NCBI GenBank assembly: GCA_051001135.1
Contig: JBPCNO010000125.1
Span: 1 to 34,864 of the forward strand
Direction: 5' to 3'
Source: CAWHMN01 sp051001135
Lineage (GTDB): Bacteria; Acidobacteriota; Terriglobia; Terriglobales; Acidobacteriaceae
DNA: 34,864 bases
In this document: in pieces, positions 5,749-13,716 of the stretch
Layout of the letters: each line of letters opens with the position of its first letter
How positions within the stretch are numbered: position 1 is the stretch's first letter
Position numbers and translations under genes: made by a program
Notes under the pieces: model-generated
Told to the model about the DNA's origin: nothing
The model's database searches: none
The model's input: the letters and a program-made list of their open reading frames with translations, nothing else

Positions 5749-8286
5749 ATGCAGCTTTGGGAGGATGTTCGTTACGCCTTGCGGCAGTTTGCCAAGGCTC
5801 CTGGATTTACAGCCACGGCGATTCTTACCCTGGCCCTGGGCATCGGCGCAACCACCGCAATCTTCACGCTGGTACATGCCGTACTGCTCAAGTCTCTGCC
5901 GGTCACCAAACCGAACTCTTTGTGGCGTGTGGGGAACGAGGAGAATTGCTGTGTGAATGGGGGCATGCAGGATAACTGGACGCTGTTCTCCTTTGAGCAG
6001 TACAAGCAGTTTCGCGCACATACACAGGGGTTTGAGGAACTCGCGGGCTTTCAGTCGGGGCAGAGCCTGATTGGGGTGCGGCGCAATGGCAGCAACAAGC
6101 CATCGGAGTCCTACAAGAGCGAGTATGTTTCCGGTAACTATTTCTCGACCTTTGGCATACCTGCGTACTTCGGACGAACGCTGATGCCGAGAGACGACAC
6201 CAAGGGCGCGCCGGCGGTGGCGATGATGAGCTTCCGCACATGGCAGGAGAAGTTTGGCAAAGACCGTTCCGTCGTAGGCGCCGGTTTTGTGGTCAACGGA
6301 CAGCCCTTCACCGTAGTCGGTGTGGCTCCGCCGGGATTTTTCGGGGATCGCGTGCAGAGCAACCCGCCGGCTTTCTTCATACCGCTGGCGGATGAGCCGC
6401 TGGTTGCAGGAACGGGGTCGATCCTGGAGGAGCCGTCGCTCGACTGGCTGGACCTGATCGGCCGCGTGGAGCCTGGCGCGAACACCAAAGCGATGGAAGC
6501 GCAGATGCAGGTGCAGCTACGGCAGTTTCTGCTGAGCCCCATCAGCAAGGTGGAGGCGCGGGACAGGCCGCTGGTGGCGAAACAGACGCTCCACTTCTCG
6601 CATGGCGGCAACGGCGTGCAGATGATGCGGGATGAATATAAGGATGGCTTGCACCTGTTGATGTGGGTGTCGGGATTCGTGCTGTTGATTGCGTGCGCGA
6701 ATCTGGCCAACCTGATGCTGGTGCGGGCCACCACGCGCAAGCAGCAGACCTCCGTCCGCTCTGCGCTGGGAGCCCCGCGCGCCCGGCTGGTGCGACAGGC
6801 ATTGACGGAGAGCGTGGCACTGGCGGTGCTGGGTGGAGCGGCCGGGATTGCGATTGCGTTTCTAGGCACACGCACGATCCTGCACCTGGCTTTTCAGAAG
6901 GAGTATGTACCCATCCATGCCACGCCCTCCTGGCCGGTGTTGGGGTTCGTGTTCGCCGTGTCCCTGCTGACGGGCGTCCTGTTCGGCGCTGCTCCGGCGT
7001 GGATGACAGCGAAGGCGAACCCGGTCGAAGCATTGCGCGGGGCCAACCGCTCTACCGGACGCAATGGCGGACGGGGGCAGAAGTCGCTGGTGGTGGTGCA
7101 GGCGGCGTTGTCGCTGGTGCTACTATGCGCTGCCGGTCTGCTGACGCGTAGCTTGAGCAACATGCAGCACCAGGACTTCGGCTTCAATACGACCAATCGC
7201 TACATCCTGCACATCGACCCGCAGATGGCCGGCTATAAGCCGACCCAACTGGAGGCGCTCTACCGGCAACTGCATGGCAACCTGAGCGCGATTCCGGGAG
7301 TGAAGCAGGTGAGCTTCTCCCTCTACAGCCCGATGGAGGGAGATAACTGGGGTGAGAGTGTGTTTATCGAGGGCGATCCGCCGCCGCCGCCGGGAACGCC
7401 GGACCATGGAGCGTCGTGGGTTCGGGTAAGCCCGGGATACTTCGACACCATCGGAACGAAGATTGTGGAGGGCCGCGCCAATAATGAGCAGGACACGCCG
7501 GCAACCCGGTCCGTCGCGGTGGTGAATCGTTTCTTCGAGAAGAAGTATTTCAAAGACGGTCACGCCATCGGCAAGCATTTCAGCGATGACCTGAAACATC
7601 CGGGCGCATTTGAGATTGTGGGCGTCACCGAGGACACCCATTACGGGGGGCCGACGAGCAAGATGCGCCCTATGTATTTCCTGGCGCAGGGGCAGAGTGC
7701 GCACAATCCCGACCCGCGTTATCAGCAGTTTGAAGATCGCTCGGGCTATCTCAATGCGATCGAGATCGAGACGCGCGGGAACGTGTCAGGGCTCGAAGTC
7801 GCGGTGCGCAGAGCAGTGTCGCAGGTCAACTCCGACCTTGCCGTCATCGACTTTCAAAGCTTCGCCGATCAGGTGAAGGCGAACTTCACGCAACAGGCGA
7901 TGATTGCCAAGCTCACGCTGTTCTTCGGGGCGCTCGCGTTGATCCTGGCATCGATCGGGCTGTACGGCGTGACGGCCTACTCGGTGGAGCGGCGGACGAG
8001 TGAAATTGGCATCCGCATGGCTCTCGGGGCGGACCGGTTGGACGTGCTGCGTCTGGTGCTATGGACGGCGTTCCTGCAGGTGGGCATCGGACTCCTCATC
8101 GGAATTCCAGCGACCATTCTGGGCGGTCGAGCCATGGCGAGCCAATTGTTCGGGGTGAAGCCCTATGATCCGGCCATTTTGCTAATTACGACGCTGGTGC
8201 TCGGCGCGGCTGCATTTGTCGCAGCATTTGTGCCGGCGCGGCGAGCCGCAAGTGTGGAACCGATGCGGGCGCTGCGGACGGAGTGA
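5749..8286 (+). CDS. ABC transporter permease, MacB/FtsX type (orphan duplicated permease)
   Basis: The protein has 845 residues. The ATG at 5749 has GAGGAG 5-6 bases upstream and gives MQLWEDVRYALRQFAKAPGF, the standard beginning of the acidobacterial duplicated orphan permease family. TM1 lies at ~20-48. A MacB-like periplasmic domain follows to ~290. A first FtsX domain (~295-440) contains the three-helix core with RATTRKQQTSVRSALGAPR. A second periplasmic domain follows, then a second FtsX domain (~720-845) with ERRTSEIGIRMALGA and the ending ARRAASVEPMRALRTE. No ABC ATPase gene flanks it, which is normal for this family. The family's substrate is generally unknown; MacB-type proteins act by mechanotransmission at the inner membrane rather than by classical transport. 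Confidence 0.92.
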   Translation: MQLWEDVRYALRQFAKAPGFTATAILTLALGIGATTAIFTLVHAVLLKSLPVTKPNSLWRVGNEENCCVNGGMQDNWTLFSFEQYKQFRAHTQGFEELAGFQSGQSLIGVRRNGSNKPSESYKSEYVSGNYFSTFGIPAYFGRTLMPRDDTKGAPAVAMMSFRTWQEKFGKDRSVVGAGFVVNGQPFTVVGVAPPGFFGDRVQSNPPAFFIPLADEPLVAGTGSILEEPSLDWLDLIGRVEPGANTKAMEAQMQVQLRQFLLSPISKVEARDRPLVAKQTLHFSHGGNGVQMMRDEYKDGLHLLMWVSGFVLLIACANLANLMLVRATTRKQQTSVRSALGAPRARLVRQALTESVALAVLGGAAGIAIAFLGTRTILHLAFQKEYVPIHATPSWPVLGFVFAVSLLTGVLFGAAPAWMTAKANPVEALRGANRSTGRNGGRGQKSLVVVQAALSLVLLCAAGLLTRSLSNMQHQDFGFNTTNRYILHIDPQMAGYKPTQLEALYRQLHGNLSAIPGVKQVSFSLYSPMEGDNWGESVFIEGDPPPPPGTPDHGASWVRVSPGYFDTIGTKIVEGRANNEQDTPATRSVAVVNRFFEKKYFKDGHAIGKHFSDDLKHPGAFEIVGVTEDTHYGGPTSKMRPMYFLAQGQSAHNPDPRYQQFEDRSGYLNAIEIETRGNVSGLEVAVRRAVSQVNSDLAVIDFQSFADQVKANFTQQAMIAKLTLFFGALALILASIGLYGVTAYSVERRTSEIGIRMALGADRLDVLRLVLWTAFLQVGIGLLIGIPATILGGRAMASQLFGVKPYDPAILLITTLVLGAAAFVAAFVPARRAASVEPMRALRTE

Positions 8287-8343
8287 ATGGGCCAGACAGG
8301 CTGAGGGAGTTAAACGCGGAGACAGGTTCTTCTGCCCGCTCCT

Positions 8344-9888
8344 TCACTGCGATACGGACTTGCCTACCTGGTAGAGATAGAAGTCAATCCGATCCTCGGA
8401 TCCCGTGAACTGTGTCAATGGTTGCGCACGGAAACCGCTCGCAGCGAGCTGATCCATCTGTTTGGGCGAAAGCTGGTAATCCATTATTAGTACCAGCCGC
8501 TGCGCATGCAGGCTATCGTACGCGTGGAGGATACGTTCGGGAACCTGTTCCGGCTTAAGGCCGTCGCGTCGATGCGAAAACTTCATGTAGGTGTCCACGC
8601 AATCGCAATCGAGGAAGTACACCGGCCGTTCCAATTGCTCGGCCACTCCGGCCAAGCCGATGTCTAACGTTCCCGCGATGGGTTCTCGATCAAGATGATG
8701 ATCGCGCAGCCACTGAGCCACATTGGCGGTCTCAGAGAAAGGATGTGTCCACGATGCCGCAATGGCCGCGACGCCCTTGATTGCAGCTATCAATAGAAAG
8801 AAATAAGCTACCCGCGAGATAGTTTGTCTGTCTGCCCTGTTATAGCAAAGGATCCAAAGCGCTATGAGAAAAGCAACTACGCCGACGCCCCAGTGACGTG
8901 CGTACCCTAAGTAAATCAGGTGCGCGAAACTGATACCGAAAATCAGAGTAGTGCCTATCAGAAGCAGCAGATTGTGTCGTCGCCGGAAGATCCAATAGAG
9001 GCCGGCCAGGACGAAGGGAACGAAGACCACTTCGCTCCTGTTGAAGTCCACATCCGTGTTCCAGAACTGATGCGGGTACCCGGAGGCAAAGGGCCACCAC
9101 GAGGCTACGAGCAGATTTGCAACGGAGTGTGAGAGATGCTTGAAGCTGCCCGCCTTGGCGAACATATGGCCGGTGGTCTCCCAACTAATATCCGGCGCTG
9201 GAAGGAGGCTGTGAACCGAGAATAACAGCATGGACATATACAGCAAGAAAGCAGAAAGCGCTCTACGCTGTTCGATCTCACGCCATTGAGGCAATTGGCT
9301 GAAGGCGTATTCGATCAGCAGCGCGCCCGAGAGCACGATACCCGTCATATCCGTATTCGCCAGCGCGCCCAGCAGAACGAGATTGCCGATGAAGGCACGC
9401 GGCTTCGCGGCGCGTCGCCGAGCATACAAGAGCGTGAGCAGAAACATCACCCCATAGGGGCGGCTCAATACCGTGTATTCAAACGCAACGAAGTAGTTCA
9501 GGAAGATCAGTATCTTCTGCAGGCGAGTGAACGGTGAGAGCAGGCCGATGACCAGATAGATCGCGGCGCCGATGAAGGCTTCGACCCATTTCATCGCGAC
9601 CGGTGCGTGAGTCAGGCGCGAGGGTATCCACAGGATGAAATACCAGAGCCAGGGATGGCCCTCGTAATGCACATTCGCAAAGAGCGCTTTAAGGGTGGGG
9701 CTGGCCGCTGAGATGCCCCAGGCGTTCAGCTCATCCAGCCATAGCTCGTGGTGCGCAAGATTGAGCCAGAAGAGCAGGATGAACGGCAGCGTAAGCAGAA
9801 GGTTGAGGCCCAGCGTTTGATATCGGGACACCGGGGGTGCATATGAGGGCGCCCGCTCGGCGGATGGCTCTGTTGTTTCTTGCGACAT
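8344..9888 (-). CDS. Multi-spanning GT-C type glycosyltransferase
   Basis: This 514-residue integral membrane protein has about ten hydrophobic helices and a soluble C-terminal domain of ~90 residues. After the first helix (~27-45) the first periplasmic loop carries W-L-D52-E53, the Asp-Glu motif expected of GT-C enzymes (PMT/ArnT-like) that use polyprenyl-phosphate sugars. A second loop has HYEGHPWLWYFILW, also common in this group. The likely role is adding sugar to a surface polymer, lipid or protein on the outer face of the inner membrane; acceptor and sugar cannot be told. It follows the FG-GAP protein gene on the same strand (about 110 bases away). Given its location, glycosylation of the neighbouring secreted proteins is possible, but that is only an inference. 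Confidence 0.75.
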   Translation of the reverse strand: MSQETTEPSAERAPSYAPPVSRYQTLGLNLLLTLPFILLFWLNLAHHELWLDELNAWGISAASPTLKALFANVHYEGHPWLWYFILWIPSRLTHAPVAMKWVEAFIGAAIYLVIGLLSPFTRLQKILIFLNYFVAFEYTVLSRPYGVMFLLTLLYARRRAAKPRAFIGNLVLLGALANTDMTGIVLSGALLIEYAFSQLPQWREIEQRRALSAFLLYMSMLLFSVHSLLPAPDISWETTGHMFAKAGSFKHLSHSVANLLVASWWPFASGYPHQFWNTDVDFNRSEVVFVPFVLAGLYWIFRRRHNLLLLIGTTLIFGISFAHLIYLGYARHWGVGVVAFLIALWILCYNRADRQTISRVAYFFLLIAAIKGVAAIAASWTHPFSETANVAQWLRDHHLDREPIAGTLDIGLAGVAEQLERPVYFLDCDCVDTYMKFSHRRDGLKPEQVPERILHAYDSLHAQRLVLIMDYQLSPKQMDQLAASGFRAQPLTQFTGSEDRIDFYLYQVGKSVSQ

Positions 9889-9999
9889 GGACTCCGGGAC
9901 CTCTGGAACAGGATCGATCGGGCGATCGTAGCTTCGGTCGCCGATACGAGTACGTTACCAGTGTCGGTCACGGCTCATCTTGGTCACTGCTCATCCCGG

Positions 10000-10185
10000 T
10001 CACTGCACGGTGACGTTCAGGGTCAGGGTGTGCGTGAGCGTCATGCCTCCGGTGAGTGCCGTGGCTGTGACAGTGACCGCAGATGTACCCGCGGGTGTTC
10101 CGGGGTTCGCTGAAGCGGGAGATTGAGAGGCGGCACTGCCTCCGCACCCTGCCAGGACCAGAGCGCTTCCCACCGCGAAGCACAC
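10000..10185 (-). pseudogene. Out-of-frame C-terminal tail of the FG-GAP protein
   Basis: This reverse-strand frame encodes VCFAVGSALVLAGCGGS, a Ser/Pro/Thr linker, and a Val/Thr-rich tail ending LTHTLTLNVTVQ-stop. It looks like the missing end of the upstream FG-GAP protein: a hydrophobic segment, an AGCGG motif, and a beta-rich tail, as at the end of the NHL protein at 22060-22197. It is one frame away from the main gene (10041-13514). The shift point is close to GCGTGTGC near 10180-10190. Confidence 0.65.
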
Positions 10186-13100
10186 GCGAACGCGAGCGTG
10201 AAAAATCGCTTCGATCCGCGCCGGAAGGGCAGCACGATCAGGAGCAGGCCGGCCAGCGCGGCGCCGTCTCCAAAACGGCGGGTGCGGCTGGAGAGACGCG
10301 CGGCGCTCCGGACGGATGCGGCTGTTGCGGCTGTGGTGCTGATGGTGAGCGTGTCGGTGGCGGTCTGCCCGGCAGCGACGTTCATCGTGGCCGGCGCAAA
10401 GGTGCAGGCTGCTTCCGCGGGTAGACCGGAGCAGGTGAAGGTGACGTTTCCGCTCAGGCCGGCGTTGGCTGCGATGCTGAGGGTGAGGTTCGCGCTCGAA
10501 CCCTTCGCGATGGTAAGGCTGGGCACGCTGGGCGTAACGGTGTAGTCAGGGGCAGGCGGCGCGGCCACGGTGATTGCGACGCCGGCGGTGTGGTTGGGAT
10601 TGAAGTTGGCGTCTCCGCTGTACGCGGCGGAGAGGCTGTGTGCTCCGGGAGCGAGTTGCGCAGTGGTGAGGGTCAGGCTTCCATTGCTCAGAGAGCCGCT
10701 GCCGATCTGCGTCTGGCCGTCATACAACGTAACGGCGCCCGTGGGTGCGGGCCGGTTGGGCAGCGTTGCTGCGAGTGCGACAACAAGGTTGACGGGCTGC
10801 CCGGGCGCGATGGTGAGTGTCGAGGGCAGGAGCGAGATGGACGTGCCGCCCTGGTTCATGAGCAGCGCGCTTGCGCCGGAGCCAGGAGTGATGATGCTGG
10901 GCACATTGTCGCCGAGGAAGTTACCGACCAGCAGCGGGCTACCGGGAATCGAGAAGTAATTGAGTGGTGCGGCAAACGTGCCGTTGCCGGTTCCCAGAAG
11001 CACCGAGATACCCGCGTACGATTGGCCGCCGTCCTGGTTCGATAAGAGCAGATCGCTGATGCCGTCGCCATTGACATCCGCGAAGACGCCATCCTGGAAG
11101 CCGGAGTCAACGGCGAGCGTGATGGGGCTGGCGAAGGTCCCATCGCCGTTGCCGGCATAGAGAAGCACGCCGCCGGGAAGAGGTGGCTGAGAGTTGGCGT
11201 CGTACGTAGAAATCAGCGTCAGGTCCGGCTTTCCGTCGTGGTTAAAGTCATCTGCGCGGATTGCATTGATCGAGTGCCCCGAATCCACACGAACCGAAGC
11301 GCCGAAGGTGCCGTCTCCGTTTCCCGGAAGCAGACCGACGTAGGGATCGCGCGCTGCTGGATTACTGCCGACAAAGTTCGCCACGATCAGGTCAAGCGGT
11401 TTGCCCGGACCATGAAATGGGACCAGCGCGACTCTCCAAACAGAGCTTCCGAAAGGGGTGAACGTGATGTTAGAGGGGGAGAAGGTACCGTCGCCATTGC
11501 CGAGCGCGACAAAGTAGCCGGAGGGCGTGCCGTTGCTGGCGCCATTGCCAGTAGCGGCAGGTTCACAGGCAGCATCGCCGGTGAAGCCGACGACCATATC
11601 GAGCTTCTTATCGCCGTTCACGTCACCTACGGCAATCGAATACGGTAGACAGTGGAGGGCACTGCTCAGGACAACGGGAATCGGAGTCTGAAGCGTGCCG
11701 TCTCCATTCGAAAGCGCGACGGCGATGGAGTAGTCATGGGCGACCAGAATGAAGTCGGGTTTACCATCTCCATTAAAATCTGGTTCGTCATTTCCGTCGA
11801 AGTACGTCACGGCGGGGTCAATGAAGGACAGGTTATATGCGCTGGCAGGGAGGGCTTGCTTGAACTGGAATTTGCCCTTTCCGGTCGCAAGTGCTGCGAC
11901 GATCGAATCGTCGATGCCGTTGACACCAAGGACATCGGCGACGCCATCGCCGTTCAAATCCGCTGTGACTTCGGCGGAAAACGCCAATGGAGAGACTTTG
12001 GGCGACGCCGGCGAGTAGAGGAGCGGAGCGGTTGCGAAGGTGCCATCTCCATCTCCCAATCCGATTCCAAGATAGCCTGACCATACATCGCTCGACGCGA
12101 AATCAATCATCCCGTCTCCGTTGAAATCCGCGAAGACGATCTGCGATGCACCTTCTGAGGCGTTCACTGAGTCACTGCTGAGTGCAGCCGTGCCGGCTAC
12201 TGAGCCAAAGGTGCCGTCCCCGTTACCGAGATAGGTTGCGAGGCTGTTCCCATAGCGCAGAACGAGATCCGGCTTGCCATCCCCGTTCAGGTCCTCAACC
12301 TGCATTGCAAAGCTGGGACTGCTAATGCCCGGATTTAAACTGCCCGGCGGTGTGGTGACGGGATCATCAGGCAACGCCGGTTGGGGCGGCTGGTAAGTTC
12401 CGTCGCCATTGGCAAGCGCAAGATAAGCGCCGTACTGATTGCTCACGATGAGGTCCAACCGCGACGGATTTCCGGTCAGACTGGCCACGGTGAAGTTAGA
12501 GAAATAAAAGAAGAATCCAGGGAATTGAACGGCCTCGTTTGGGGCGGTGGCTTGGAAGGTTCCGTCGCCGTTGCCCAGATGCACATCGATTTCGCTGGAG
12601 TTTCCCGAAGCGAATCCGTTTTCCACCAAAAGATCCAGCTTGCCATCATGATTGACATCTGCCAGAGCGATGGAGGTGCTGAATGAAGGAAAGCGGGTTT
12701 GAACGGCAGAGCTATCGACCTTGCTGCTAGGAAATGAGCCGGTCCCATCATTGACAAACGTCTCCGCATACACCCTTTGGCCGGGGTACTCGAGGCCGAC
12801 GACCACGACATCCTGACCTCCACCAGTCGTTGTCTTGCCAACGGCCATGGAAAGAATTTGTGTCTCCGTAGGAGAGGAACCTTGGGGCTGAAGCATGGAA
12901 CCAACAGCAAAGGTTCCGTTCTTCTGATTGAGCAGAGTGACAAGGCCAAACCCATCGCCAGCGACGATATCCGGGAAACCATCTCCGTTCAGATCTGCCA
13001 CGGTGGCGAACTGAACAACTTCGAGCTGATAGTGAGCCGCACTTGAGGGATCGACTGCGCTGACGATGGGCGCTTGGAAGGTGCCATCCCCATTCCCTAG

Positions 13101-13514
13101 TCTCAGGTTCACAATATCCGAGCCAAAAGTGACGATATCGGTTTTGCCGTCCTGGTTGAAGTCGGCAGCCAGTGGACGCCAGCGCGCCGGAGTCGCACTG
13201 TCGCTGGCAGAGAAAAATGCGCCGGAATAAAAACCGGCGAAAGGAGGCGCGGTGCTGGCGGGTGTAGTTGATGGCGCGGCATTTGGAATGGCCGGGATGC
13301 GGTGGGGAGATTGTCCACGAGTGGGGCCGATTCCGGGGCGTTGCAGGAGATGATAGGGTGCGGTTGGCGATAGTGTGGCTGGCAGCGCGGGAAACGTCTG
13401 TTGCGGCGCGGAAGGTGTTGCGGCCATGCTGTTTAGGGGCGTGAGTGCGGCGACGCAAGCAACGGCCACGTATGCAGCGTTCAGGCAAGATGAAACCCAA
13501 TTCCGTGTGGACAT
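10041..13514 (-). CDS. Secreted FG-GAP/VCBS-repeat protein with Ig-like domains (C-terminus frameshifted)
   Basis: The frame reads 1157 residues from the ATG at 13514, which has TTGGAG upstream and starts a signal peptide (~1-32). The central ~800 residues carry about ten Ca-binding motifs of the D-x-N-x-D-G-x-x-D type and about thirteen LGNGDGTF-like motifs, as in integrin-alpha-like FG-GAP/VCBS propellers. A bacterial Ig-like repeat follows (TGAVTLYDGQTQIGSGSL, YSGDANF), then a second Ig-like domain (VTFTCSGLP.. ACTFAP) and a membrane segment (ALAGLLLIVLPF) with a basic loop (RRGSKR). After FFTLAFAC the frame degenerates into ~45 residues rich in Trp, Arg and Pro. The expected ending continues in another frame to 10000, so a frameshift or sequencing error is likely. 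The role is probably surface adhesion or sugar binding; the ligand is unknown. Confidence 0.85.
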   Translation of the reverse strand: MSTRNWVSSCLNAAYVAVACVAALTPLNSMAATPSAPQQTFPALPATLSPTAPYHLLQRPGIGPTRGQSPHRIPAIPNAAPSTTPASTAPPFAGFYSGAFFSASDSATPARWRPLAADFNQDGKTDIVTFGSDIVNLRLGNGDGTFQAPIVSAVDPSSAAHYQLEVVQFATVADLNGDGFPDIVAGDGFGLVTLLNQKNGTFAVGSMLQPQGSSPTETQILSMAVGKTTTGGGQDVVVVGLEYPGQRVYAETFVNDGTGSFPSSKVDSSAVQTRFPSFSTSIALADVNHDGKLDLLVENGFASGNSSEIDVHLGNGDGTFQATAPNEAVQFPGFFFYFSNFTVASLTGNPSRLDLIVSNQYGAYLALANGDGTYQPPQPALPDDPVTTPPGSLNPGISSPSFAMQVEDLNGDGKPDLVLRYGNSLATYLGNGDGTFGSVAGTAALSSDSVNASEGASQIVFADFNGDGMIDFASSDVWSGYLGIGLGDGDGTFATAPLLYSPASPKVSPLAFSAEVTADLNGDGVADVLGVNGIDDSIVAALATGKGKFQFKQALPASAYNLSFIDPAVTYFDGNDEPDFNGDGKPDFILVAHDYSIAVALSNGDGTLQTPIPVVLSSALHCLPYSIAVGDVNGDKKLDMVVGFTGDAACEPAATGNGASNGTPSGYFVALGNGDGTFSPSNITFTPFGSSVWRVALVPFHGPGKPLDLIVANFVGSNPAARDPYVGLLPGNGDGTFGASVRVDSGHSINAIRADDFNHDGKPDLTLISTYDANSQPPLPGGVLLYAGNGDGTFASPITLAVDSGFQDGVFADVNGDGISDLLLSNQDGGQSYAGISVLLGTGNGTFAAPLNYFSIPGSPLLVGNFLGDNVPSIITPGSGASALLMNQGGTSISLLPSTLTIAPGQPVNLVVALAATLPNRPAPTGAVTLYDGQTQIGSGSLSNGSLTLTTAQLAPGAHSLSAAYSGDANFNPNHTAGVAITVAAPPAPDYTVTPSVPSLTIAKGSSANLTLSIAANAGLSGNVTFTCSGLPAEAACTFAPATMNVAAGQTATDTLTISTTAATAASVRSAARLSSRTRRFGDGAALAGLLLIVLPFRRGSKRFFTLAFACASRWEALWSWQGAEAVPPLNLPLQRTPEHPRVHLRSLSQPRHSPEA

Positions 13515-13716
13515 CCAGACTCCAAGGGGCGATAAGAATGGCAAAGACAGCACAATCAGGGGAGGTCAGGCGAGCGGAGGAGTCCACGGCTGTTGCGGGC
13601 TGACGGTCAAGTGTAGTGGAGCCGGTTGAGCCTGGTACACGAGATACGGAAGTCAATGGTAACTAGACCGCGGCGCATCGGGCAATTGCGCCGCATCGAG
13701 TCTTCACCAACGCAGA

